The notes under the pieces: model-generated
Told to the model about the DNA's origin: nothing
The model's database searches: none
What the model saw: only the letters and a program-made list of their open reading frames with translations
From: UBA7328 sp965247965
Lineage (GTDB): Bacteria > Bacteroidota > Bacteroidia > Chitinophagales > Saprospiraceae
Reading direction: 5' to 3'
Assembly (NCBI GenBank): GCA_965247965.1
Contig: OZ252053.1
Span: 4,650,001 to 4,714,000 of the forward strand
DNA length: 64,000 nt
Program-made: the position numbers and the translations under genes
Shown here: piece by piece, positions 44,530-53,624 of the stretch
Layout: every line of letters begins with the position of its first letter
Position numbering within the stretch: position 1 is the first letter of the stretch

Positions 44530-47500
44530 TCAATACTTCGTTATCGTCTCGTCAAGATTAAAAATAGCACTCGCCACTTGTGCATAAGCAGCCAGTTCTG
44601 ACAATTCATGGTTCTTACCCGGAGTTTGTTCTCCAATAGAAAGAAACTCATCCCTTGCATTTTTATCTTCTTCAAAATCTGCTCTTTCACGTTCAAACAT
44701 TTTTTCCAAAATCGATAGTTCGCGGTTATTAGGATAGCGCGATGTTGCCGATCTGAATGCGTAGTTCAAGCGGGATTTCAAATCATTACCACCTTCCTTA
44801 ATAATTTTTTGCGCGAATACCCTGCTGGCTTCTATGAATTGAGGATCGTTGAGCATATTCAATGCTTGCAAAGGCGTAGAGGTCGTTTGTCTTTTGACTA
44901 CACAGTAATTCCGGGTGGCTGCATCAAAAGTGATCATAGATGGAGGAGGAACCGTGCGTTTCCAGAAGGTGTATAGACTTTTTCTGTAAAGCACTTCTCC
45001 TTTGCCTTGGATATATCTGTCTGTCCCTCTTCCGGATGAAGCTTCTTCCCAAAGTCCGGCTGGCTGATAAGGATGCACACTAGGGCCTCCAGTTTTGTTT
45101 ACAAGCAAGCCACTGGTTGCAAGGATATTGTCCCGAATGACTTCAGCAGAGAAGCGATATTGAGGTGCCCGGGCCAAATATATATTTTGCAGATCCTTTT
45201 CTTTAGTCTCTGGGTTGAGACTGGAAGATTGTCTATAAGTAGCCGAGCTGACCATCAACTTCAACATATGCTTAACATCCCATCCGGATTCGATAAATTC
45301 CACAGCCAGCCAATCCAACAATTCAGGATGGGTCGGTAAGGCTCCCTGGCTGCCAAAATCGTCAAGGGTGCTGACGATCCCTTCTCCAAAGATAAGTTGC
45401 CAAAATCGATTAATGATCACCCTTGAGGTCAATGGATTCTGTGGATCAAGGAGCCATTTGGCCAAGCCAAGGCGGTTTTGTGGAAGATCCTCGGCAAATT
45501 CCATGATCTGCTGCGGAGTACCCGGATATACGCGCTCTCCACGGGCGTCATACATGCCTCTATTTAAGACATAAGCGGGTCGCAACGTGTCCATATCCTC
45601 CATGATCATCGTGGGCCAAAGCTGGCGGCGTAAAAATCTAGCCATTCTTTTTTCATGACTGATATCGTTGACCACATCCTGATAGTCACTATTGTGATGG
45701 TGGAGATACTGGTAATACATGCTTTGAACCTCATTGTCGCTTAATTCACTTTTTGCGAATAAAGGCGCAATGGGATCGTAGCCGACTAAATCTGTGATTT
45801 CCTCAGGTGCCAAATCTCGGTTGTATATCTGGAGTTCATCCACAAAAGCCCCGATAAATTCACGGCTTAAACTTTTACCTATTTCCAAGGGTGCATTAGT
45901 CCGCATCCAACCCACGATGGATTCCTCTTTCTGATAAAGCAACGGTTGGTGCTCTCCGTCAAAATAAATCTTGATACCTTTTGCCTTTCCCGATCCATCA
46001 TAAGTTACTGTGAGTTGACACCACCGATCTATTGGGAAATCTGCGATGGTTCTCACCGCAATACGCCTACCGCCGAGGTTTACGCCTATCCATTTCTGAG
46101 AATTGTCAATCCTATAGCCGCGATCTGCTTCTCCTGTCGTGTCCAGCTTTTGGAAAATAGGTTCCGAATTAACACGGCTTTGCGACATAAACCAACAAGA
46201 AAAACTGAATGGGTCACTCCAGGTAAAATCTCCGGTATTCCCTAGATCAAGATAATTGTCACCGCTGAATTCAACGGCACCGGAGAATTTACCCTGTGTT
46301 TCAACTACATCAATGATCGCTTTGCATGGAGATGAGGGGTTGGCGAGATTGGTTGTTTGATCATTTTCGAAATAATCCAAGTTATAATGGCCAATCAAAC
46401 CTTTCGGTAAAACGGTGGACCCTTCGACTTCACTCAGGGTAAGATGCGGACTGTTTACTGTTGACTGCCGAACTGCCGAACTGCCAACTGCCAATTTATC
46501 CGCCGAAGCTTCAGCGAAGGCGCGCTGACCATCCCTCCACTCCTGAAAGACGCCGCGCTTTTGTTCTTTCAATTCCGCAAGCTTCTGCTGCTCCGCTTCT
46601 ATTATACTTTTGGCAAACCCATTGATCGAATCGATCTTTGATTTCGGAAGAGGAAGAAAAGGAGCGGGTGTGGAAGTACTTCCATCCTTTCCTTTTTCAG
46701 GTACATTGTTGAAGAAACTAAATAGTTGATAAAATTCCTTTTGTAAGATGGGATCGTATTTGTGATCGTGACAGCGCGAACATTGCATCGTAAGCCCTAG
46801 GAAGGTGGTAGCAGTTGTCTGCGTTCTGTCTGCCACGTATTCCACACGATATTCTTCCGGCACGACGCCGCCTTCCTGGGTGATCATATGGTTGCGGTTA
46901 AAGCCGGTAGCAAGTTTTTGGTCATAGGTCGGGTCGGGTAGAAGATCACCGGCCAATTGCCAGGTTGTAAATTGATCAAAAGGCATATTCGCATTAAAGG
47001 CATTGATCACCCAATCGCGCCAGGGCCACATAGAGCGATCATAGTCATCCTGATATCCATGAGTGTCCGCATACCGCGCAAGGTCTAACCAGGGCACGGC
47101 CATTCTTTCTCCATATGCCGGAGAAGCAAGATAATGATCAACCATCTTTTCATAGGCATCGGCAGAATCATCGGCTAAAAAAGCATCGACTTCATCCAGG
47201 ATGGGTGGTAGTCCGGTCAGGTCAAAAGATAATCTTCGGATCAATTTGGTTTTTTCAGCTTCGTCAGACGGACGCATCCCCCGTTGTTCCATTCTTACCA
47301 GTGTGAAGTGGTCGATGGGATTTTTTGACCAGATCTTGTTCTTAATTTCTGGTAGAGTCCGTTTCTCCGGTGGAATAAATGCCCAATGCGTTTTCCATTC
47401 TGCACCTTGTTCGATCCATTTTTTGAGAAGCTTGATTTCGTAATTGGAAAGACTAAGATTGGACTCTGGCCGCGGCATCATAAAATCCGGATCAGAGCTC

Positions 47501-47829
47501 GACACTCGCTTGACGAGCAGGCTTTTCTTTACGTTTCCCGGAACGATGGCGCGGCTGTTCGTAGCACTATCTAGAAGTGCAAATGCGCCTTCTTCTGTAT
47601 CAAACCGAAGATTCGCTTCACGTACTTTTTTATCCGGGCCGTGACATTTGTAGCAGCGGTCGGAAAGGATGGGTTTGATGTGGTGATTGAAGTCTACTTT
47701 TTTTGGTAATTGTTGAGTTTGGGCATCCTCTGTGGAAATATTGGAACGGCAACTGAGGACGGCAATTGCCGATGCTGCGATTATATAGAATCCGACGATT
47801 GGATAGGAACTGATTTTCATTAAGTCCAT
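44530..47829 (-). CDS. Planctomycete-type cytochrome with DUF1549, LamG and DUF1553 domains
   Basis: A 1099-aa secreted lipoprotein: the signal ends in AVLSC (Cys27). A heme c site C59-Y-K-C62-H (DRCYKCHGPD) marks the PSCyt1 domain. Then come the DUF1549 domain (WLDLARYADTHGYQDDYDRSMW, QCSRCHDHKYDP), a LamG-type domain (about residues 480-680, LGNTGDFTWSDPFSFSCWF), and the DUF1553 domain (NPLTSRVIINRFWQLIFGEG, VKRQTTSTPLQALNMLNDP). It forms a pair with the DUF1501 gene and should act in the periplasm, perhaps in oxidation linked to glycan use; that is inference. About 40 extra residues encoded by dispersed repeats lie before the LamG domain. Confidence 0.92.
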   Translation of the reverse strand: MDLMKISSYPIVGFYIIAASAIAVLSCRSNISTEDAQTQQLPKKVDFNHHIKPILSDRCYKCHGPDKKVREANLRFDTEEGAFALLDSATNSRAIVPGNVKKSLLVKRVSSSDPDFMMPRPESNLSLSNYEIKLLKKWIEQGAEWKTHWAFIPPEKRTLPEIKNKIWSKNPIDHFTLVRMEQRGMRPSDEAEKTKLIRRLSFDLTGLPPILDEVDAFLADDSADAYEKMVDHYLASPAYGERMAVPWLDLARYADTHGYQDDYDRSMWPWRDWVINAFNANMPFDQFTTWQLAGDLLPDPTYDQKLATGFNRNHMITQEGGVVPEEYRVEYVADRTQTTATTFLGLTMQCSRCHDHKYDPILQKEFYQLFSFFNNVPEKGKDGSTSTPAPFLPLPKSKIDSINGFAKSIIEAEQQKLAELKEQKRGVFQEWRDGQRAFAEASADKLAVGSSAVRQSTVNSPHLTLSEVEGSTVLPKGLIGHYNLDYFENDQTTNLANPSSPCKAIIDVVETQGKFSGAVEFSGDNYLDLGNTGDFTWSDPFSFSCWFMSQSRVNSEPIFQKLDTTGEADRGYRIDNSQKWIGVNLGGRRIAVRTIADFPIDRWCQLTVTYDGSGKAKGIKIYFDGEHQPLLYQKEESIVGWMRTNAPLEIGKSLSREFIGAFVDELQIYNRDLAPEEITDLVGYDPIAPLFAKSELSDNEVQSMYYQYLHHHNSDYQDVVNDISHEKRMARFLRRQLWPTMIMEDMDTLRPAYVLNRGMYDARGERVYPGTPQQIMEFAEDLPQNRLGLAKWLLDPQNPLTSRVIINRFWQLIFGEGIVSTLDDFGSQGALPTHPELLDWLAVEFIESGWDVKHMLKLMVSSATYRQSSSLNPETKEKDLQNIYLARAPQYRFSAEVIRDNILATSGLLVNKTGGPSVHPYQPAGLWEEASSGRGTDRYIQGKGEVLYRKSLYTFWKRTVPPPSMITFDAATRNYCVVKRQTTSTPLQALNMLNDPQFIEASRVFAQKIIKEGGNDLKSRLNYAFRSATSRYPNNRELSILEKMFERERADFEEDKNARDEFLSIGEQTPGKNHELSELAAYAQVASAIFNLDETITKY
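46417..46525. repeat. Dispersed repeat units embedded in the DUF1553 gene
   Basis: Within the coding region, consecutive units resemble intergenic repeats elsewhere: a Glu/Ser-rich part (cttcgacttcactcaggg), then GACTGCC-GAACTGCC-type units (46461-46490), and a tccgccgaagcttcagcgaagg unit. They encode AFAEASADKLAVGSS, then AVRQSTVNSPHL and LTLSEVEGS, in frame. Similar units are at 26717-26847 and 56040-56090. Confidence 0.6.
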
Positions 47830-47910
47830 TTTATTCTAAGGGGATTAAAATTCCTACTTTTTGTTTATTCTTAAAGAAGTATTTGCAGATGATTTTTTTT
47901 TGCGCCAAAT

Positions 47911-47942
47911 CAAAGGTAATTAATATAGATAACTTTCGCAAA
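47911..47942 (-). promoter_or_regulatory. Promoter of the cytochrome/DUF1501 pair
   Basis: On the minus strand TTTG (47942-47939), exactly 20 bp and TACCTTTG (47918-47911) match the Bacteroidota promoter. Transcription would begin near 47904 and leave a leader of about 75 nt before the ATG at 47829. The ISKra4 copy ends only 12 bp upstream of the -33 box, so the promoter survived the insertion. Confidence 0.72.
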
Positions 47943-47976
47943 AGTAGGAATAAGGGGTGTATCCCATTTTTTCGTT

Positions 47977-48909
47977 TCAAGCGGCTTTTTTTCCAAGAAA
48001 CTCAGAGAGTCTGTTCCATTGATTATTCATTCTCAAATTTCTCAAACTGATTACGTTTGTAACTCCTTTTGGTGTCCATCTTTGCCCTGATAGTTTGCAT
48101 CTCTTTTGCACCAATGTTCTATGAGCTGCTTCTATGGCACCACTTCCAATTTGTAATCCTTTTTCTCTATATTTTGGATATTCCATTCTGTGAATGTTGT
48201 TGTTCACATAGACCAATAATTTCTCTTTCTTCTTCTTTTCTGTTTTACACTCTATGTTTTGCACCATTGTTAAAGCCTCTTGTCCTCCCTTTTCCAATAG
48301 CGTTTCCTTTATTGTGTCTAACCACTCTTTTCTCTTTTCTTTTCTATGTATCGCTACTTTTAAAAAGTCTGAAAAGTGTTCTACGGCATGATAATAATCC
48401 AGTATTTGCAGAGCCTCTGGATATTCTGAACTAAACCAATCTCCCAACCATTTCGCTCCGTCTATTATTATGACCAACCTACCTTATAGGCCTTCGTAGG
48501 TATCCAGATATTCTGACATCTTTCGTTCAAATTCTTCATGTCCCCCTAAATGAAAACAATACCATGATTCTTTGATAAAACTCCTTGTATCACTGAGTTT
48601 AAGTACTTCTTTACCTTTATAAACTCTACCTACTTTTACGTCTTTCCAATCACTGCGTCTGGTCAATACCATCCCTCCGTCTGCATGAGCATATACTATC
48701 TCATCAGACTCCACTTCTGGCTTACTTTTTTCCTCTCCTCTTTGCTCCTCAAGCCATTTTTCACTCTCCTCTCCAATATCTTGACATATTCTGTGTATGC
48801 TATTGTCGCTAAGGTTTAGTTGCATCGTTTTTTTTAATAATTCGCTGCTACATTGGTAGCATTCACTTTGCCCTACATATGCTGTGATATCTTTCAGCAT
48901 TGGGCTCAT
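47977..48909 (-). pseudogene. ISKra4-type transposase, main frame, copy 2, with nonsense codon
   Basis: Nearly the same protein as at 22759-23688, but after EYLDTYEGL the codon is TAA (48484-48486) where copy 1 has AAA. The frame reopens two codons later (GR, then LVIIIDGAKWLGDW), so the second catalytic Asp and everything after it are lost from the product. Other catalytic motifs (YAHADGGMVLT, GSGAIEAAHRTLVQKR) are unchanged. The copy can probably move only if transposase is supplied by copy 1. Confidence 0.85.
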
Positions 48910-48977
48910 TTTTACTCCTTTGACGTCTTTTACATATCGATGTGAGTTGTCCAGTTCAAGTTTTCCGTAATAGCCTA

Positions 48978-49166
48978 TTATGCTTTTTTTTTACGATAAT
49001 CTTCTCCTGCCTCTCCTATGGCTTGTTCTATCACTTTTCGACTTAATTCTTTAAGAAGCTCGACCGATTTAGTTTCAAATTCATAAAAACTTTCTGCGGA
49101 TTTCTCTTTAAGTTCTATCTCATCCAAAAGTTGGCCAAACTGTTTCATTAATTTAGCCTTATCCAT
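48978..49166 (-). CDS. ISKra4-type transposase, N-terminal frame, copy 2
   Basis: A 62-aa frame (MDKAKLMKQFGQLLDEIEL ... DYRKKKA) differing from copy 1 at only a few residues. It ends at an identical run of nine A residues (48989-48997 on the plus strand as T), followed by the same stop. The -1 slip into the main frame is therefore conserved between copies. Confidence 0.7.
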   Translation of the reverse strand: MDKAKLMKQFGQLLDEIELKEKSAESFYEFETKSVELLKELSRKVIEQAIGEAGEDYRKKKA

Positions 49167-49296
49167 TTTAGATGTATTTTGGTTTCCTCAAAGTTAAATG
49201 TTAATGCGAAATTTTGGGATACACCCATTGCGTATCAGATTGAGTGCGAATTCTATTCCATGAACATAGACAAAATGAAAATGCATTTTATGATGA

Positions 49297-49626
49297 TTAT
49301 TGAGCTTCTAAACAGATTTCACCATTTTCAACAGAAATTGTATATCCTATTTGTTCGGCCGCTTCTTTTAGCGCCGCCTGGAGCATGACCTTTGGGTCAC
49401 TCGAAACATCGAGGCGTCGCATAAGGCCATCTCCTTTCTGATCTTGCACAGTCAATGTCACTTTAAGTCCCCGCCTCTTGCATTTAATAGTCATCCCTTC
49501 AACTTCAGTATTTAGCGGCTTTATATAGGCATCCATATAGTGAACACCAATGCCCGATTTATCAGCAAAGGCAGGTGGCAGCTTTTCTTCTGCTTGTTGG
49601 TTTTCCTGGCAGATTTTAAGTTTCAT
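49297..49626 (-). CDS. Small protein of the corrinoid cluster, unknown function
   Basis: A 109-aa protein that I do not recognise. It has a hydrophilic N-terminus, then alternating strands (GMTIKCKRRGLKVTLTVQDQK), the helix VMLQAALKEAAEQIGYTI, and a final strand SVENGEICLEAQ. No signal peptide. Its ATG overlaps the stop of the MetH-activation-like gene by four bases (49623-49626), so it is translated in step with that gene and belongs to the same operon. A role in corrinoid or methyl-group metabolism is expected from position only. It is the last gene of the operon, just upstream of IS copy 2. Confidence 0.6.
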   Translation of the reverse strand: MKLKICQENQQAEEKLPPAFADKSGIGVHYMDAYIKPLNTEVEGMTIKCKRRGLKVTLTVQDQKGDGLMRRLDVSSDPKVMLQAALKEAAEQIGYTISVENGEICLEAQ

Positions 49627-50861
49627 TTTTCTACTGTTGAGTAGTTTTTGTCTTTAATATTTTCATTGTACAAATAATAATGCGTCGTCTGAAGTGCAAT
49701 ATTCCAAAAATATTTTCGTCCTTCCGAATTGCATAAACACCCTGCTGGAGGATTGCTGCGATATTCCTGGATGAGTTGGACGAGGGATTTTCCTCTAAAA
49801 TCCTTCGGCGGAGTAAGAGATTCCAAGAATCCATCATTTTGTTCTGCATACTGGCACATTTTCATATAGCCTTCTTCCTGGTCGTTGTTTGATATAATTG
49901 CGCTGTCGATGACATATTCCAGATCAGCAACTCTGAGATTAATCGTAAACAAAAATGACAAAGGCCAGCCCAAGTTCTCACATGTGCTCCCTGTGGCTTC
50001 AAATACGGCCTGTATAGTACCATCCTCTTTTCTTTTCAAATTCAGTCTTTTTTGACACCATTTTTTTAGCACGGTTTCGCTGAAGCCATACGAAATCGAA
50101 TCCAGGGAAGGCAGTTTCTCGCCAAAACTGGAATTAGCCTGTTCACTTGCAACATAGGGTTCTCTTCGATATTGGCAAGGTGAAAATGAACAGCTTCGAC
50201 AAGGTGATCGAAGGCTATTTTTTGGAGAATGAAGATGTTGCTTCGTCAGTCCAATGAACGAAAATTGAGACTTTTTTGGAAAAAGCATTCCTGACTGGAG
50301 GATACCAATTTGGTTTTTGAATTCAGGATCATGTTTATCGAGAATTTTGTAAAGATCTTTTTGGCAGGAGAGGTCCCATCCGCTATATCCCGGACTATAT
50401 CTGGGTAAGACAGAATAATCTGATCCATCCGCCTCAGCACAAACGTCTGCTGCTGCTGACAATATTAATTCCTCAACCACGGCGGCACTATACATTTCCA
50501 GAAAATAATATTGATCTACATAGCCCTCCTTCCATAAACGTTTGACTTCCTGGTCAGCCTCTATACCTCCGCTTGCAGCTATCACAAAGCCCTTTTCCAC
50601 ACCTGCCAAAGAAAATCGTCTTATTATTTCTTCGCTCGAGACGCCCACACCATCCAATCTCATGTGTCCTTGTTGATCAAATTCGACGCCGACCTCAAGT
50701 TTTGTCATCCACGGCTTTCCATATTCATCGGACCATTCTGTGGCCCAGGTAATTAACTCTTTGGCCGCCTCGCTGATCTCGTGGTTAGAAGGGTAGCCCA
50801 AGAGACGATGCAGTTCACGGTCTTTAACCTTTATTTTGCTCATTTCGATCATTTGGCTCAT
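49623..50861 (-). CDS. MetH-activation-domain-like protein
   Basis: A 412-aa protein. Residues about 90-240 resemble the activation domain of cobalamin-dependent methionine synthase (LSAAADVCAEADG, YSPGYSGWDLSCQKDLYKIL, IGILQSGMLFPKKSQFSFIG), the region that binds SAM and supports reductive re-methylation of cobalamin. The later part holds a cysteine-rich CRSCSFSPCQYRR segment and a C-terminal domain I do not recognise. Such proteins occur near corrinoid methyltransferases, probably helping to reset inactive cob(II)alamin. The start overlaps the upstream gene by four bases (50858-50861). Confidence 0.75.
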   Translation of the reverse strand: MSQMIEMSKIKVKDRELHRLLGYPSNHEISEAAKELITWATEWSDEYGKPWMTKLEVGVEFDQQGHMRLDGVGVSSEEIIRRFSLAGVEKGFVIAASGGIEADQEVKRLWKEGYVDQYYFLEMYSAAVVEELILSAAADVCAEADGSDYSVLPRYSPGYSGWDLSCQKDLYKILDKHDPEFKNQIGILQSGMLFPKKSQFSFIGLTKQHLHSPKNSLRSPCRSCSFSPCQYRREPYVASEQANSSFGEKLPSLDSISYGFSETVLKKWCQKRLNLKRKEDGTIQAVFEATGSTCENLGWPLSFLFTINLRVADLEYVIDSAIISNNDQEEGYMKMCQYAEQNDGFLESLTPPKDFRGKSLVQLIQEYRSNPPAGCLCNSEGRKYFWNIALQTTHYYLYNENIKDKNYSTVEK

Positions 50862-52504
50862 AGTGCAAGATTAGTTACATGAACTTCCATCGCAGCAAAT
50901 TGACAGCCATCTACAAAATGATCAAAAAATTCCGGATCTGTTTCCAATTCTATATGCTCGATCTGCTTGATCAGTTTTTCTAATTCATTTCGCTTTGAGA
51001 CCGATAATAAAGCCAGGGTAAGTCCTTCAATTGTCGCATTTCCTATTTGCTTCATACGAGAATCTTCAAGATCTGGGATAAGTCCAATTCGTTGTGCCGC
51101 GTGAAGGTTAATGTGGCGTCCAAATCCCCCCGCCAGGTAAAAAATCCCGATATCATCTGCACTAATTCCATAATTCTTTAAGACGATGTTGAAGCCGGCT
51201 GCATTCGCGCCTTTTGCCTGGGCCAATTCGTTTATGTCTCTTTCGCCCATGTAGATGTTGTGTTTTGCATCTATCATAAATGGCCCGGTGCCGTCATGAA
51301 AACGCCCCAGACTGTTCATCTTCCCGGTTCTCCGCAATTCGCCTAGAACATCAATAAGTCCTGAACCGCAAATCCCTATTGGATCAATATCCCCAATTAC
51401 AGTGGTGGCAACGTTTCCTTGATCGTCAAGTTTCACTCTTTCAATTGCTCCATCCAAGCCCGGGACTCCGCAGTCTATTCCACCGCCTTCAAATGCAGGG
51501 CCTGCCGGACAAGATGCAGCTAGGATCTTGTTTTTATTACCCACTACTATTTCCGTATTGGTGCCAATATCCATTAGAGCAACGATTCGATCTTCCTCTG
51601 CCATTTGAATGGCAAGGAGACAAGCAGCAGTATCTGCACCGATATGTCCGCTTATAAGGGGAAGGCCATAAATCCTTGCTTGAGGATGAATGGGCAAACG
51701 CAGTTTTCTGGCCGGTACAGCAAGACTTGTGGTTTCACGTTCACCTGCTCTCATTTCGGTTTCGGTAATTGACTTATAAGGTTTTTGCCCAATGGGGTAT
51801 ACATTCAAGCCGAAAAAAAGATCCCTCATCGTGGAGTTTCCTCCAATGACCATTTCATATATTGCCGTTGAATCTACCGGCAATGACTCAATAGCGTGTG
51901 ACAGGTATCCCAGAAGAGTACGCTGCAAGAGCCGGCCTTTGTTGTCAGTATCGTACTGAATCCTCGACATTACATCCGACCCGCCAAACCGCTGTGGATT
52001 TTCAAATGAAGTAGAAGCCTCAACCTTTGCGGTTTCAAGATTCATCAAACGGAGTACGACTGTTGTCGTTCCCAAATCAAGAGCCAAACCATAAATTGGC
52101 CCTGTCGATTGGTCAATAACCAAACCATCAAGCAGAACCTTATTTCCACTTCTGGTCACCGCGGGATCTGGAATAAATGCAATATCACTGGCAGACAAGC
52201 CGCTGCCTTCTTTTTCAATTCTTACCGAAGCTCTGCGAAGAGTGTGGCATGTTATCGTTCCTTCGTCCACAGCAATCCTGCATTGGCAGGATAAACGAAA
52301 ATTATCTTTTAAATGACTCTCCGCATCTGTGCGAAGAGATAGCAATTCAGACCCATCTTCCACTTCCATCATGCACTCCTTACATTTTCCCTGCTTGTAA
52401 CAAGAAGTGGGAACTGTAATTTGCATTTGCTCAGCCAGTTCAAATAGAGTGATGCCTGGTTGAGCCTTGCATTTATTGGAATTTATGGTTAATTGTACAG
52501 CCAC
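50858..52504 (-). CDS. Reductive activator of corrinoid enzymes (RACo-type, [2Fe-2S] plus ASKHA)
   Basis: A 548-aa protein. The N-terminal ferredoxin-like domain has cluster ligands C35-x5-C41-x2-C44 and C73 (TSCYKQGKCKECMMEV, SCQCRI). The rest is an ASKHA ATPase domain of the DUF4445 type: YGLALDLGTTTVVLRLMNLE, AALMDIGTNTEIVVGN, GGGIDCGVPGLDGAIERV, YLAGGFGRHINLHAAQRIG. Such proteins hydrolyse ATP to drive one-electron reduction of cob(II)alamin on corrinoid proteins, as known for O-demethylase activating enzymes and RACo. It is the third gene from the end of the minus-strand cluster, after the pterin methyltransferase. I favour that role with good confidence. Confidence 0.88.
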   Translation of the reverse strand: MAVQLTINSNKCKAQPGITLFELAEQMQITVPTSCYKQGKCKECMMEVEDGSELLSLRTDAESHLKDNFRLSCQCRIAVDEGTITCHTLRRASVRIEKEGSGLSASDIAFIPDPAVTRSGNKVLLDGLVIDQSTGPIYGLALDLGTTTVVLRLMNLETAKVEASTSFENPQRFGGSDVMSRIQYDTDNKGRLLQRTLLGYLSHAIESLPVDSTAIYEMVIGGNSTMRDLFFGLNVYPIGQKPYKSITETEMRAGERETTSLAVPARKLRLPIHPQARIYGLPLISGHIGADTAACLLAIQMAEEDRIVALMDIGTNTEIVVGNKNKILAASCPAGPAFEGGGIDCGVPGLDGAIERVKLDDQGNVATTVIGDIDPIGICGSGLIDVLGELRRTGKMNSLGRFHDGTGPFMIDAKHNIYMGERDINELAQAKGANAAGFNIVLKNYGISADDIGIFYLAGGFGRHINLHAAQRIGLIPDLEDSRMKQIGNATIEGLTLALLSVSKRNELEKLIKQIEHIELETDPEFFDHFVDGCQFAAMEVHVTNLAL

Positions 52505-52647
52505 TCTATTTGTTCGTTTTAAAGCCCTTTACAATTTCCTTCTCCGGCATTGCAAAAGATCTTTCCATCAAAATTCCTGCCGTCTGCCGATTTCAAGTAC
52601 AAAAGATTGTTCAAAAAAGACGCTTTTACAAAACTGGTGTTAATAGA

Positions 52648-53580
52648 TTATTCATCGATATCATTCATGCACAACTCCATAATCGCCTCAGCCTGACAAA
52701 ACCCCGCCTCTTCCTGGCTTTCTCCTTCTCCGGGCCTTCCTTTCTCCAAGGCAGCCCTTAATCCCCTAGTCCAGGGATCTTCCGTCTCCAGGGCATGAGG
52801 TTCTTTTTCAGGATTGGCCAACATGAAATCCAGTCCGGCTTCTACAGCAAGGGCGAGGTAGGCATTTTCGAAAGAACCGCGCAAGTGTTTGGGAAGGCCC
52901 CAGGAGAAATTTGTAAGGCCTACTGAAATATGTGTTCCTTGTAAATCCGGATCTTTTCTGATCAAGGGCATTACGTCAAGGCCGATGTTCACCAGTCCAT
53001 AAGTATCGGCGCCTACCGGGGCAAGCCCTGGATCGATGATGATTTGTTCGTTACTTCGACCCGCCTTTGTTCTTAAAATATCAACAAAATATTTGGCAGC
53101 CTGATATGCATCTTGTGGATTGAGACATTGAGCGCTTCCACCGTCTTCAGAAATCTTTTCGGAAGACATAACAATGGCCAATGTATCGTATGAAGAGACC
53201 AATTCAATGAATAGATCCAAATTCTCCCGAGAAGCTGCTAATGAGTTAATAATCGGTTTTCCACTCTTGGAAAAGTCGTACTTCTCCAGGGCTACCCGGT
53301 GAAAATCTGCAGATGGATTATCAAAACACAAGGGCACCGGAGTAACTTCCTGGACAGCAGGAACTAATTCAGGAAGAAATTCCAGCATTTCTTCAGGTTT
53401 CACCGAGAGTCTTTGGTTGCCATCTATATTCAAAAGCAAATAATCCGCTCCCATATCCGTCTGTAATTTAGCCAGGTGTTGAAATGCTTTCAAATCCCGG
53501 TTTCCCCAGGCACGCCTTGCTCTTCCGTAGGCATTGTTGATTAATCCGGCTATTATCTTTATTTTTTTTGATTTATTCAT
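52648..53580 (-). CDS. Pterin-binding methyltransferase (methyl-THF:corrinoid type)
   Basis: The 310-aa product has the pterin-binding TIM-barrel pattern of AcsE/MtrH/MetH-type methyltransferases: KIIAGLINNAYGRARRAW, TDMGADYLLLNIDGNQR, PLCFDNPSADFH, KPIINSLAASREN, IIDPGLAPVGADTYG. This family moves a methyl group between a corrinoid protein and tetrahydrofolate, the second methyltransferase of O-demethylase systems. It is 44 bp after the MetF-like gene and 143 bp before the activator gene. The C-terminus is an acidic helix. The end of the protein overlaps nothing. Confidence 0.87.
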   Translation of the reverse strand: MNKSKKIKIIAGLINNAYGRARRAWGNRDLKAFQHLAKLQTDMGADYLLLNIDGNQRLSVKPEEMLEFLPELVPAVQEVTPVPLCFDNPSADFHRVALEKYDFSKSGKPIINSLAASRENLDLFIELVSSYDTLAIVMSSEKISEDGGSAQCLNPQDAYQAAKYFVDILRTKAGRSNEQIIIDPGLAPVGADTYGLVNIGLDVMPLIRKDPDLQGTHISVGLTNFSWGLPKHLRGSFENAYLALAVEAGLDFMLANPEKEPHALETEDPWTRGLRAALEKGRPGEGESQEEAGFCQAEAIMELCMNDIDE

Positions 53581-53624
53581 CTATTGATATCCATTGTGCA
53601 TTTCTTCAAATCATCTTTGTGAAC

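Larger units (their letters stand above)
47955..49226 (-). mobile_element. ISKra4-type insertion sequence, copy 2, 1272 bp
   Basis: The terminal repeats begin gggtgtatccca at both ends, as in copy 1, but orientation is reversed. No target duplication is seen: the flanks read aggaataag on the left and attgcgtat on the right. It carries the same two-frame transposase layout but has a stop codon in the main frame. It lies between the cytochrome gene and the corrinoid gene cluster. Confidence 0.88.
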
